Below are positions 37,601 through 45,866 of a DNA stretch of 56,835 nucleotides, piece after piece. The notes under the pieces are model-generated. The model had not been told where the DNA came from, did no database searches, and was given only the letters and a program-made list of their open reading frames with translations. Where the stretch lies: contig JAKIUY010000015.1 of the NCBI GenBank assembly GCA_021647315.1, forward strand, positions 1-56,835, given 5' to 3'. A program made the translations under genes and the position numbers. The stretch is from Victivallaceae bacterium (GTDB taxonomy: Bacteria > Verrucomicrobiota > Lentisphaeria > Victivallales > Victivallaceae). How positions within the stretch are numbered: position 1 is the stretch's first letter; every line of letters begins with the position of its first letter.

Positions 37601-39271
37601 TTGGGTATTTTTCAAGTCCTGATAGCGCCATTTTACCCAGTCGAATGCGGCATCGCCGGTAAAGCTGGATATTGCTTCAATGGTACTGCCTGCATGCCAG
37701 TATTCGCCAATCATCAATGGGCGGTCCCAGACGAAATTAGCCCGCCATGCACTGTCATTTACCCCTTTTTGTTTCAACCATTGCAGGTCATTAGGTATGA
37801 CTAAACCGGAATTGGGATATTTTTTTCTTACCGGCCCGGCGGTTGTTTCTGGATAATGAATATTTATTGTCGGCAGCATTCCGTTCCATGAAGCCTCACC
37901 ATCACCTTGCAGTGGTCGGGTTGGATCAAGTTGTTTGACTAGGTTTAAAATTTTAGCAGCCATTTTCATGTCAGCAGGGCGACGGTTATCCCAGTAGGTT
38001 TCATTGCAGAGCGACCACATAATTATTGACGGGCGATTGCGGTGCAACTTAATCATTCGAATATAGTATTCCTTAACATTCGGCCACCAGACAGCATTTT
38101 TAGCTGATGGAAAATGTTTGACCCAGTTCCATGAACTTTCGGGGATGATCATCAAACCGATACTATCGGCCGCATCCAACGCCTTGGAGCCGATAAAACC
38201 CAAGTGAAGGCGAGCTGTATTATATGGTTTTCCTGCTGTTTTTTGAAAATTTTCTGTTTTTGAAAGAGTAGAATTACGTAATAGCACAATTCGTTTGCCG
38301 TTTAAAAAGAAATCACGCCCTCTGATTTCAAATTCTTTAAACCCGAAAAGTTGACTGATTTTATCTATTGTCTGACTGCCACTATCTAAACTTACCTGAG
38401 CTCGGTACTGAGTTGGATGGTTTATATCCCATAACTCCGGAGCAATCCAGTTTGCAGATAAAGTTACTGTACGTTTCGAACCAGCTGGAATTGACAGTGA
38501 GTGCCCTTTTATCGTCAGCAAGGAGTTGCGGCTGCTGTTTTCATTGCTGAAAATATTGACGGTTGGTATAATTTTTGCGGTAGAATGACCACTATTAACA
38601 ATGGTCATTTCCAAGTCTATTTTTTTTTGCCTGACACTGGTTTTGACGAAAACATCTTGGATATATGTTTTAGAACGTATGATGAGTGAAACAGATCCCC
38701 AGATACCGGGACTGACGCCACATGATGGAGCAATGTAGGTTTTATTTTTTATATCAACCAGACCTTCTCGCCCGTATACTGCCAATAACAGCACATTGCT
38801 CCCCGATTTCACGGACTTTGAAATATCATATTCAAATGGCACCGTACCTTGCAATGAAGTACCAATCTTTTTGCCATTCAGCCAGATGTCGCTCTTACAG
38901 GCAACACCTTCAAAACGCAGCGTCAACTCTTGTTTGCTCAAATTTATCTGCGGCAGCTTGAATGAACGCCGATACCAGGCGCCGGAGTGCTTGTTGATAA
39001 AATTTTTCCCGGTCTTATCCAACAGACTAGTTGGAGCAGGAGGATAAAATCCCCTGCTTTTTATAATTCGTGAGGCAATAGTTTGAGGCACCGGAGTTTT
39101 AAACCAGCCGCTGTCTGGAAGGGGATAGGTGAATTGCATATTCTCAACTCGATGCGCCGACCAGGTTCCGTCAAGCGAGATAGTTTTTCTTGCGGCACTC
39201 ACCTTATTTATGCAAGCAATAAAAATGCCACAGGTAAAGATCAAAAGTATTGTTTTTTTTAATGACGTCAT
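34652..39271 (-). CDS. giant exported GH2-type glycoside hydrolase with added C-terminal modules (1539 aa)
   Basis: The N-terminal hydrophobic segment (residues ~5-26) ends either as a possible lipoprotein site (Cys20) or as an ordinary VSA site. Residues ~28-200 are a GH2 sugar-binding domain (WYRRSFKLP, SDIWLNGKKIG). Residues ~200-305 are Ig-like, and ~310-600 a GH2 barrel with Glu424 in WSLCNET (acid/base) and Glu523 in MIGEYWH (nucleophile). Then come a glutamine-amidotransferase-like segment (LANKKLLIISNTGELS), further beta domains, and a LamG-like domain at ~1370-1535. It is about twice the size of ordinary GH2 enzymes. It is the main exported enzyme of locus B; the substrate is unknown. 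Confidence 0.87.
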   Translation of the reverse strand: MTSLKKTILLIFTCGIFIACINKVSAARKTISLDGTWSAHRVENMQFTYPLPDSGWFKTPVPQTIASRIIKSRGFYPPAPTSLLDKTGKNFINKHSGAWYRRSFKLPQINLSKQELTLRFEGVACKSDIWLNGKKIGTSLQGTVPFEYDISKSVKSGSNVLLLAVYGREGLVDIKNKTYIAPSCGVSPGIWGSVSLIIRSKTYIQDVFVKTSVRQKKIDLEMTIVNSGHSTAKIIPTVNIFSNENSSRNSLLTIKGHSLSIPAGSKRTVTLSANWIAPELWDINHPTQYRAQVSLDSGSQTIDKISQLFGFKEFEIRGRDFFLNGKRIVLLRNSTLSKTENFQKTAGKPYNTARLHLGFIGSKALDAADSIGLMIIPESSWNWVKHFPSAKNAVWWPNVKEYYIRMIKLHRNRPSIIMWSLCNETYWDNRRPADMKMAAKILNLVKQLDPTRPLQGDGEASWNGMLPTINIHYPETTAGPVRKKYPNSGLVIPNDLQWLKQKGVNDSAWRANFVWDRPLMIGEYWHAGSTIEAISSFTGDAAFDWVKWRYQDLKNTQTLPGNKYIEALRMASDYYRAVGVACLNPWSGNRNYVFNAVEARPLDFHPNFFSGKTGTRKMVIFNDSREYYYGMQLQCSLTVNGIMLWTETIKCPVKAGANKKLDLRIKMPRVSKITPAKLSMRLQYWRAGGFRELSRFEETIFIIPPSGLTNISTKAIALFDRSGKTVTALGISGMKLQGLKNLNTKLLANKKLLIISNTGELSENDRKIIDKFAVNGGRVLVLNQDNNRSIIAELPETDPEHVASKAWRRSFGTGLFTNIDERQLRYWKPDNIVSRHNFRKPSNGNFTIFLDCGGRYGMEWSPLLAFRRGKGEYIMSQLLLCEKLASEPLAKYMLVDLIQYALSNSLKPLAPVTVYAGNNSELKAVLETCNVVTTQQASTASLILVDGSAKLNDTKLEILRNQLSSGKTVWLHNFTPETISKIATLIPFKLQLAKPDATVQSAARRNHAPIINSLASFDFFWTKINLNSRKDYFQDGKPTAKLGNYVLAEAPFDATEQLMAPGFMVKIPVSAGTILFDTLAWDRAFKRESTKVSRIVSAITTNCGGLIKTIAEKRYNYFFVDLKKFANMGYYDQIEGDGKGGWTDQGANDMRFFIINHTGRAGGKEDGMPVGIESFPETVKLGKHPYKLIDPKINNNNSVLSFRGGEHGATLLEQVKDIPVNHKAEKLWFLHSACWTPGNNRLVVAKYLIHYADSTTETIPIVNGLDVGDWWRPEPLPHAELAWSGHNLKHSGLGLWSLGWDNPYPEKSIKSISVIGNLTQTQFILLGITAGITDDIAGGAGSDEKVIAAWNLNSFHSKTVKNLIASAPALKAWKKAPVPAQVPGISGLRFQHGQQLSCEKLKQLHPGEPFQLNISIYPEAKPDGYYGGILQWMSYRKNGFRLQLRKVDMKVHVTIFTKPGKPIYLTSKRSLQLNSVYQIKLVFDNKRSMLYINGKLENVVAGGLPAYCSRKLQFGVSSGKDYNFNGLIGKVSFSVKKPQ

Positions 39272-39288
39272 TTCTACTATCCCTCGTA

Positions 39289-39846
39289 TTATAGTTTTCT
39301 AACTTTAGCTTTAATTGTTACTTTTTGATCTTTTTTGACTTTAATTTTCTGCGTTGCCGCACTGTTAAACCAAACTTTAATATATTTATTACCATCTTTG
39401 CTGATAAGGTTTTCAGGCTTGGTAATCCAGCCTTCAGGTTTGCCGTTTTTATCTAATTTATCAAAGGTGCCGTTAACTATTTCAGCACCTTCAATCACTA
39501 TATTATCCCAGCAAGTCCAAACTGCTATATTCTTTTTTTTACCTTTGGGTTTGTAATACATACCTTTAAGATTCAGAATAACAAAACCGTCTTTATCTGG
39601 CGTGAACGCTATTTCGAAATCTTCCCAATCATCACTTTTTAATCTAGCGCTCAAAGTATAAATAAAATAATCTTTGCCAACTTTAAGCCATGAAGGATTA
39701 TACCCAACTCCTTTGGCAGGTTTCTGATTCAAAGTAAGCTTTACTTTACCTACGATCCCGTTAATATCGAGTCTTGCATGTGAGTCTACCGCAAATGCAC
39801 TGATGCTTGTACATACTAATAACGCTACTAAGTAATTCTTAATCAT
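39289..39846 (-). CDS. small secreted beta-sandwich protein (185 aa)
   Basis: Signal peptide MIKNYLVALLVCTSISAFA, then a Lys-rich beta-strand protein with one CBM4/9-like phrase (IVNGTFDKLDKNGKPEGW). It resembles carbohydrate-binding modules but I do not recognise the family. RBS AAGGAAA. It lies between the locus B pseudopilin and the giant GH2 enzyme, a position comparable to that of the 221-aa secreted protein in locus C. Possible glycan-binding partner; inferred. Confidence 0.75.
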   Translation of the reverse strand: MIKNYLVALLVCTSISAFAVDSHARLDINGIVGKVKLTLNQKPAKGVGYNPSWLKVGKDYFIYTLSARLKSDDWEDFEIAFTPDKDGFVILNLKGMYYKPKGKKKNIAVWTCWDNIVIEGAEIVNGTFDKLDKNGKPEGWITKPENLISKDGNKYIKVWFNSAATQKIKVKKDQKVTIKAKVRKL

Positions 39847-39987
39847 TTTCTTATTTTCCTTTTAGTATATTGTTTAATGGGTTTGCAAAACAACTTAACC
39901 GATTTATTTTTGATGCAGAAATTCTGTTTTTCATTTTTAATCTCCATTTTATGACTGTCTTCTATTTTTTGTGAATCAATTCCTAAT

Positions 39988-40797
39988 TTACAGATGGGGT
40001 TGTGCAATAATGGGGGCATTAGGGGTATTGCCTGCATCACGAGGCTGTTTTATACCGGCAATCTCGTTACGGCTCATACCTTTAACATGCCCGTCTGGGA
40101 ACCACAGGTTCGCCTGTTTTTGATGAGCTATATAGAGCCTGTTGGTATATATCCCAATAGCGTCAAATCTTCCTGTTTGTGCACTGCGTCCATCGCCTGG
40201 CAGTTGAATACTGTCCGCCATATATGGTGCCTTATTATACAAAGATGTGAGCAATGGTAGCCCATATGGTCCACTTCCACCGAGTCTTTCCCCTGGATAG
40301 TGAAGGTTTTTATAAATAAATCTTAATCCATAGCTTAACCATGAACCATGCTCTTCAGGAACAAAACTATGTCCACTGGCACTAAAAATGCCTACTTGAA
40401 GAGTCGACGGACACTGGAAGATATTATCAGTTTTCAATTTGGATGGCCGCCATATACCGTTCCAGTAATTAGTCCAAGTTGTGACCTGAGGAAGCGATTT
40501 GCTTGCCATCAGCAAGTCGACCCAATAGGTTCCAATCGTCTGACTGCCATAGTCAATCCCTACTGGAAGATAACCGTTGAAATCATTTGCGTAAAAAAAC
40601 ATCCCTTGCCCACACTGTTTCAAGTTGCTGACGCATTTTATCTGTTTAGCCTTCTCCCGCGCCTTATTTAAAGATGGTAATAACATGCTGGCGAGGATCG
40701 CGATAATAGCTATTACAACCAATAGTTCGATTAGGGTAAAATTTATTTGATTTTCACACTTTTTTGATGGCTTTAAGTTAGTTCTGTTCGATTTCAT
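39988..40797 (-). CDS. type II pseudopilin-like protein, H-x9-DG type (269 aa), locus B
   Basis: [17 protein letters not shown] followed by [19 protein letters not shown], then a globular part ending with [12 protein letters not shown], the H-x9-DG motif. The residue before the cleavage-site F is N rather than G. The leader is about 21 residues and Lys/Asn rich. RBS AGGAGAAGGA. It is first after the GntR/LacI gene of locus B and upstream of the secreted 185-aa and GH2 proteins. Its N-terminal coding DNA is nearly identical to the other two copies. Confidence 0.9.
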   Translation of the reverse strand: MKSNRTNLKPSKKCENQINFTLIELLVVIAIIAILASMLLPSLNKAREKAKQIKCVSNLKQCGQGMFFYANDFNGYLPVGIDYGSQTIGTYWVDLLMASKSLPQVTTWTNYWNGIWRPSKLKTDNIFQCPSTLQVGIFSASGHSFVPEEHGSWLSYGLRFIYKNLHYPGERLGGSGPYGLPLLTSLYNKAPYMADSIQLPGDGRSAQTGRFDAIGIYTNRLYIAHQKQANLWFPDGHVKGMSRNEIAGIKQPRDAGNTPNAPIIAQPHL

Positions 40798-40855
40798 TTT
40801 TCCTTCTCCTATTTTGAGGTTGGATTTTGTGCAAAACCTTGTATTTTACACGATT

Positions 40856-41899
40856 TTACTCTTTAATGGTAAAAGTTGAAAGTTGGGTAGAGCGCATCTT
40901 TTCTCCTGTGTTTAGATGATTAACAAGCATTTCCACTGCGGCGACTCCACATTTTTTTATATCCCGGTGAGCTATACCCAACAGTTTTATTTTGGGATAT
41001 TTTTTTATTAAATTGTTTATTAATAGACCATCTCTGATGAGCACTTCAAATTGCTTGTCGCCTGGCAGGGCAGATAATTCCTGAAAGATTGTTTCCAACC
41101 GCCGTTCTCTGCCTTCTATGATTAGACCACTCGTTTTGTGTCTATTTATCAGTTCAGTCAATTGCCCTGCTTTGGGATCATGATTTCCAAGGCAATGGCT
41201 GGAATCAAAAGGGATTCCCGCAGCACTCAAACATGACGTTAAACCACATAATTCAGCAAACCAACTGTCGCCAACATAAATGATATTTTTATGTTGTTTT
41301 TTAATAAATAAATCCGCAATTTTGCTCCCCATAGCATGATAATCTTCTGTTATACAGACTATCTCGTCCAATGGAGTACCATTCTTATTTGACGGGGTAA
41401 TGGAAATAGCGACAACCGGAATTAATTTAGTATTTTGAAAGTCTCTGATTACCGGGAATGCTCCATTATTAGGCGAAATCCAAATGAGACCGCTTACATA
41501 ATGCGACATGGCACTTCTTGGAATATTTGATACTGGACTGGCTTGAATCAGATGAGGAACTAATTCTGTTTTGTCAATACTTTGCAGTATTGTTGTAAAC
41601 AGACCTTCCGACCCCAAATAAGGTGATTCTTCACCATTGCCGACAACAATCCCGATTTTCTTAGCACGATATTTTTCAGGAACGATATAAATACCTTTCC
41701 GTTGAAAGTTTTCAGCGATAGATTCAGCAACCAATCTGTTAGTAACCTTGACATAAGTAACACTGCTGACTTTCAAACGCTCACACATTTCTCGACTTGG
41801 CGGCAGCCAGCCACCTGCCTGGTATTCGCTGTCAATCAAGCAGCGAAATGCCTTTAAGGTTTCCATGTATACTTTGTCTTTGTCAAAAACAATTGCCAT
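40856..41899 (-). CDS. GntR/LacI hybrid transcriptional regulator (347 aa)
   Basis: Residues ~8-75 read as a divergent GntR HTH (ETLKAFRCLIDSEYQAGGWLPPSREMCERLKVSSVTYVKVTNRL…GIYIV). Residues ~80-345 are a LacI-type sensor (KIGIVVGNGEESPYLG, YHAMGSKIADLFIKKQHKNIIYVGDSW, LLGIAHRDIKKCGVAAVEMLVNHL). RBS AAGGAA. It is 58 bases upstream of the locus B pseudopilin and probably regulates that locus, parallel to the gene at 14134 in locus A. Confidence 0.88.
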   Translation of the reverse strand: MAIVFDKDKVYMETLKAFRCLIDSEYQAGGWLPPSREMCERLKVSSVTYVKVTNRLVAESIAENFQRKGIYIVPEKYRAKKIGIVVGNGEESPYLGSEGLFTTILQSIDKTELVPHLIQASPVSNIPRSAMSHYVSGLIWISPNNGAFPVIRDFQNTKLIPVVAISITPSNKNGTPLDEIVCITEDYHAMGSKIADLFIKKQHKNIIYVGDSWFAELCGLTSCLSAAGIPFDSSHCLGNHDPKAGQLTELINRHKTSGLIIEGRERRLETIFQELSALPGDKQFEVLIRDGLLINNLIKKYPKIKLLGIAHRDIKKCGVAAVEMLVNHLNTGEKMRSTQLSTFTIKE

Positions 41900-42480
41900 T
41901 TCAAGTTTCCTTAATTCGCCCTGCTTTACTTTAAAATAAAGCAGATGGCGGAAAAATCAAATGACTTAATAAAAAAAAGTGAAATTAATATATACTGTTC
42001 CAACAGTTCCGAATGAATGTTCCTATAAATCACCGCAGTTAACTGGTCGTGAATCTTTGCAGGCTCGCCCTGCCACCTTGCGTGGCTTTATTTTCTTATT
42101 GTGATTTTTCAATAGGGTTAGAGGCAATTTCAAAAATCATGCTCGCGTTGGACTTTTGAAATCACCTCGTTAATAATAATAATATTGTGGAGCGACCTGA
42201 ATTTTTAAGCGGACTTCAGCCCTATCCGCATCGGCATAATCAACGGTTACATCGCTCTTGCTGGACACTTTAGATTTAAGTATATTCTCCCGCATCAACT
42301 AAAAAATCAAATCATTGGTTATCAATACTTTCCCGACGAGCGTCCCTGTTCTTCTTTTTATAATGCTCGCAGGATACATTCGGCTCTGGAGTATAAAACG
42401 CCGAATGCTGTTTACCAAGAGGCTTGCAATGTGCAGTCAAGCATCTATAGTTAGGACAGAGTCTTTACACCTATCTTCTT
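41900..42480. other. intergenic and gene-decay region upstream of locus B
   Basis: No intact gene. AT-rich 41930-42010 probably holds the locus B promoter. 42242-42351 is the second copy of the ~110-bp repeat. On the minus strand 42170-42300 has a short open stretch (…SDVTVDYADADRAEVRLKIQV) like a beta-sandwich domain of a lost enzyme, ending in a TAATAATAATA-type run. The rest shows no reading frame of interest. Confidence 0.5.
42242..42351. repeat. ~110-bp direct repeat, copy 2
   Basis: Near-identical to 30411-30519 (one substitution, one extra base by eye) in the same orientation, 11.8 kb away. The flanks differ completely. Together the copies bracket locus B. Confidence 0.85.
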
Positions 42481-42559
42481 ATAAAAAGTAGTACAAGCTA
42501 AGGGGCAAGCGCAGTTTCACCTAAATGATGGCAGTATTAAAAGTCAGATTTTACACCAA

Positions 42560-43277
42560 AATAGGAAGTGCCAGTTGTAACTCTTTGATATACAATAATG
42601 TTTTTTTATCTTGCACTGTATGACTTTTGGCATTACCGTCGTAAATCTATCCTATTTTTGTTAAAACGAAAATATTGAAGTTTGCACGCCGATATAATTT
42701 TGCGTTCCCAGTATCATATTTACGCCCTGAAGGTTTAGTAAAGTCTGAAAAGTATCGACAACTAGGCCATAATTCGTCGATTTTACTAAGCCGTCTCATT
42801 CTGCAATGCAACATAAAAGTACTGGAAGATTGCTAATAAAATAAATTTTGACCACTCACAAGATCAACTTTATCGTATCCTGTGTCGGAATATTTTCTAG
42901 TCTAGTTTGCTTCACCATCTGTAGTCAGATAAATTCCATCTCCTGCCCCCAAAAAACCTGCTGCTAATACTGTATCATAATCTGTATTATCCACAAGTAA
43001 ACTTAGTGAGCCGGAAGCCATTGGGTTTTGGAAGCCAGTCTTCGTTCACCGTCAATACTTTTCCAGACCTGTGATGTTTAGTACCCAAATAGACAACGGA
43101 CGCATTTGAAGGAGCAAACTTTATATCCATTAGATGTTGATATCCTTCGCCGCCTTTTAATCATGCTGTACGTAGATGCATACATTTCCAGTCATAGTCA
43201 GACTGCCATGGAACAGCACTCAATATACAGCAAAGGAAAGTAGTAATCATTGTAGTACAAAATATTTTTTTAAACAT
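42560..43277 (-). pseudogene. decayed secreted BNR/Asp-box repeat protein gene
   Basis: RBS GAGGT and an ATG at 43277 open a good signal peptide (MFKKIFCTTMITTFLCCILS), but a TGA follows the first ~38 codons. The same frame goes on with GGEGYQHLMDIKFAPSNASV and VYLGT, while VWKSIDG, then SGSLSLLVDNTDYDTVLAAG and GIYLTTDGEAN lie in the other frames: a beta-propeller of the sortilin/GH74/BNR type. At least two frameshifts and several stops are needed, and beyond ~42900 only scraps remain. The lower limit is approximate. It was probably a secreted glycan-active propeller at the distal end of locus C. Confidence 0.75.
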
Positions 43278-43452
43278 AATTACCTCTTTGTTTTGTGTTT
43301 ATTTACATTATTGGGTTAATTGCAGAAAATTGGTTTTTTAATCGATCAATTTAGTGCTTTCATGGTTCTTTTTTAATTTTTCACCTCCTTATGTCAAAAT
43401 TATTTAATAATTTATCAATCAAAATGGTTCTACTACATATAGTTTATTCTGC

Positions 43453-45276
43453 TTACTTCAGCACCAGCCAGCCCCAGTCAGCGGCTCGTTTGCCGTCACC
43501 AATTCCAGGTGTCCATTGTATCCAGCCGCGTCTGCCGCCGCCGTCATTTATATTTATAATAATATTGAAGCCGAGTACTGTTCCCGTCTCTGGTTTAATT
43601 TCGAGCTCTTTCCATTTTATCTTGAAAGTGTAGGTGTAAAGATTATCATCAACTGACACATTCAGCAAAGGCTTCGAAACGACTCCAACTGGCAGCATAT
43701 TCGAGACGATTTGTTCTCCTTCGGGGGTCAAAGCAAGTTGATACTCAAATGTCTGCATTGCTTTCATATTAAACATTGCCCTACTGCATTGCGGGTCTAG
43801 ACCGAGCTGAATACTGTCGCCGACATAGGTCATGTTGCCGGTATATGGCTGATGAAAATAATTATCTTTGACAATTGTTGTAATCGTCAACTCTTCGTCA
43901 TCATAACAAAAAGCTGTTTTTGCTTCAACATCGTCATCACGTTTTTCATCTTTCAATACATATTGTTCAAGCTTTAAATAGTCATTATTATCGTTACTTA
44001 TAGCATGAATCATAACATTCAATTCCTGTTCATCAATGAGTAAATCAGACCTATCAAACAAAGAAATTTTCAATTTATTTTTTTTGCCGCACAACAGTAT
44101 ATCATCTTCCAGAATATCGTATTTGCTAGATTTTTCTGAATCAATATTCATAATAAATTCATAGTTTTTATCATTTATTTGCAGAAGCAATTTAGCATTG
44201 TCCAAAGTTTTAAAATGCTTGTTTGTGATATTTATCCTGTAAGCTATCTGCTCGTCCCTTATGTCCGGCTTTGAATCTATCACCACCCTGCTTTCGGTAT
44301 TTGTAATAACACCCCTAATCACGCTGAACTCAGCCGTTTCAAACTCAAAGAATATGCTGTCATAGCCCGACCTGATAGAGCTTCTTTTGAAAGTACATTC
44401 TTCAATGAGTTCGAGTTCTGGGTCAAAATAGATTTTTGCCGGACAATTATTATTTGTAACTTTGAGAATGATGTCGCTTTCGTTTTCCTGACGCGCAAGG
44501 GAACAGTGTATTAATTTCCTGAAATTTTCCTGCTCATTAAACAACGCAGAATATTCTTTATAAAGCGCAATGGCTGCGGGGGGGCCGTATATTTCGCCCT
44601 TCCAACAAGCAACCGCCATATTATCTTTGAAAATTGTTTTTAAAACAGAATCAGAATTACAGGCCTCAGGAAAGGCAATCATATAGACATTCCCTATTTC
44701 GTGAGCCATATGAGCATCCGAGCCGACTGTAACGGGAATATTTATACCAGCTTTCTGCAATGTTTTGTAATATTCAATGACCGGTATATTCCCTTTTTTA
44801 GCATTGCCGTCTTCGTCATAATTTGCTGAATAATTTATAAGTTCGATCCCGTCAAATTTGCCATCTTCAGCACAATTATGAAATAATCTATTATCCCAGA
44901 ATGTTTTCTTAGTTCTACTCCAACACGGATGTGCGGCACAGAGAAATCCATTTTTTTTGTGTACTTCTTCTGAAATATTCTCAATAGAGTCAGAACACAT
45001 AATATTTTCATCACACCCCAGAGCCAGAAGATGACAGCCCGGGCCAGTAACTTCGCAGCCCTTAATTACAATTGTCGGCAGGCCTTTTCTTTTGAGCCAT
45101 TCTTGAGCAAATGGTACGCCTTTAGAGGTGTCATGATCTGCGACAGCAAGAAAATCCAGACCTGAATTTACTGATTGAAAAAGAACTTCATCCAATACAT
45201 CTCCATCAGAATATTCGGTGTGAATATGTAAATCACCTTTAAGCATATAGCACTGTTCATTCTTAAGATAAATCAT
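43453..45276 (-). CDS. PHP-domain phosphoesterase-like protein fused to a CBM9-like domain (607 aa)
   Basis: The N-terminal ~260 residues are a PHP domain: DLHIHTEYSDGD, ADHDTS, HPCWSR and GSDAHMAHEIGN supply the metal ligands. The middle (~270-430) is of uncertain fold. The last ~160 residues (AFCYDDEELTITTIVKDNYF…KIKWKELEIKP…GFNIIININD) look like a CBM9-type sugar-binding domain. There is no signal peptide, although CBM9 domains are usually exported. The ATG at 45276 overlaps the isomerase stop (ATGA) and has GGAG upstream; a TTG two codons earlier is less likely. Last intact gene of locus C. Possible sugar-phosphate or cyclic-phosphate hydrolase; substrate unknown. Confidence 0.8.
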   Translation of the reverse strand: MIYLKNEQCYMLKGDLHIHTEYSDGDVLDEVLFQSVNSGLDFLAVADHDTSKGVPFAQEWLKRKGLPTIVIKGCEVTGPGCHLLALGCDENIMCSDSIENISEEVHKKNGFLCAAHPCWSRTKKTFWDNRLFHNCAEDGKFDGIELINYSANYDEDGNAKKGNIPVIEYYKTLQKAGINIPVTVGSDAHMAHEIGNVYMIAFPEACNSDSVLKTIFKDNMAVACWKGEIYGPPAAIALYKEYSALFNEQENFRKLIHCSLARQENESDIILKVTNNNCPAKIYFDPELELIEECTFKRSSIRSGYDSIFFEFETAEFSVIRGVITNTESRVVIDSKPDIRDEQIAYRINITNKHFKTLDNAKLLLQINDKNYEFIMNIDSEKSSKYDILEDDILLCGKKNKLKISLFDRSDLLIDEQELNVMIHAISNDNNDYLKLEQYVLKDEKRDDDVEAKTAFCYDDEELTITTIVKDNYFHQPYTGNMTYVGDSIQLGLDPQCSRAMFNMKAMQTFEYQLALTPEGEQIVSNMLPVGVVSKPLLNVSVDDNLYTYTFKIKWKELEIKPETGTVLGFNIIININDGGGRRGWIQWTPGIGDGKRAADWGWLVLK

Positions 45277-45806
45277 TTGCAAAACTCCAATGAATGTTTT
45301 AAACCATCTTCAATATCTTCCGTTAACTCATATTCAATCACATCCAGACAGGGGGAGCCCTTCAATGTCTTCCATATAATACTCCAATTTAGCTTACCTT
45401 CGCCGCAAACGCAAGGCTTGAGAACGCCAGCAGAAGTCAGCGAAAAGTTTTTTAAGTGAAAATAACTAGTTTTCGGAAGAAATTCTCGATAAAAAGAAAT
45501 AATTTTATTTTCATTCCTTCCAACCGCTCCGAGATTAGCCGGGTCAAAAACTATTCCAGCCGGATATTCCAGTTCTCTAAAAAGCTTACCCATTTTTTTT
45601 TTGACTGTTGTCATGCTGTTGAAATGTCTTATGCCATCAAGGTATTCCACAACATCGCCGTGAGTTTCGATATCTGGCAGAACATTGTGTTCCTGACCAT
45701 ATTTCAATACCTCATTAAGCATTTTTATCATGAAATCCCAGCGCGCACCAATAACTTCTTCTACAGGGCTAAAACCAGCGAATATTCGAATGTTTTCTAT
45801 GTCCAA
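45273..45806 (-). pseudogene. N-truncated sugar phosphate isomerase/epimerase (xylose-isomerase-like TIM barrel), 177 aa
   Basis: IENIRIFAGFSP, HGDVVEYLDG, YPAGIVFDPANLGAVG, KTSYFHLKNFSL and GEGKLNWSIIWKTLKG match the C-terminal two thirds of AP-endonuclease-2-type sugar isomerases. The first ~90 residues are absent. The frame continues upstream (ESIENVKKAIDIAERLD) to the TGA that also ends the UroD-like gene, so a deletion has joined the two in one frame. The only start within it is a TTG with no clear RBS. Probably inactive, though readthrough or a late start cannot be ruled out. Confidence 0.7.
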
Positions 45807-45866
45807 GCGCTCGGCAATATCAATAGCTTTTTTTACATTTTCAATTGATTCAATACATTCATTTAC

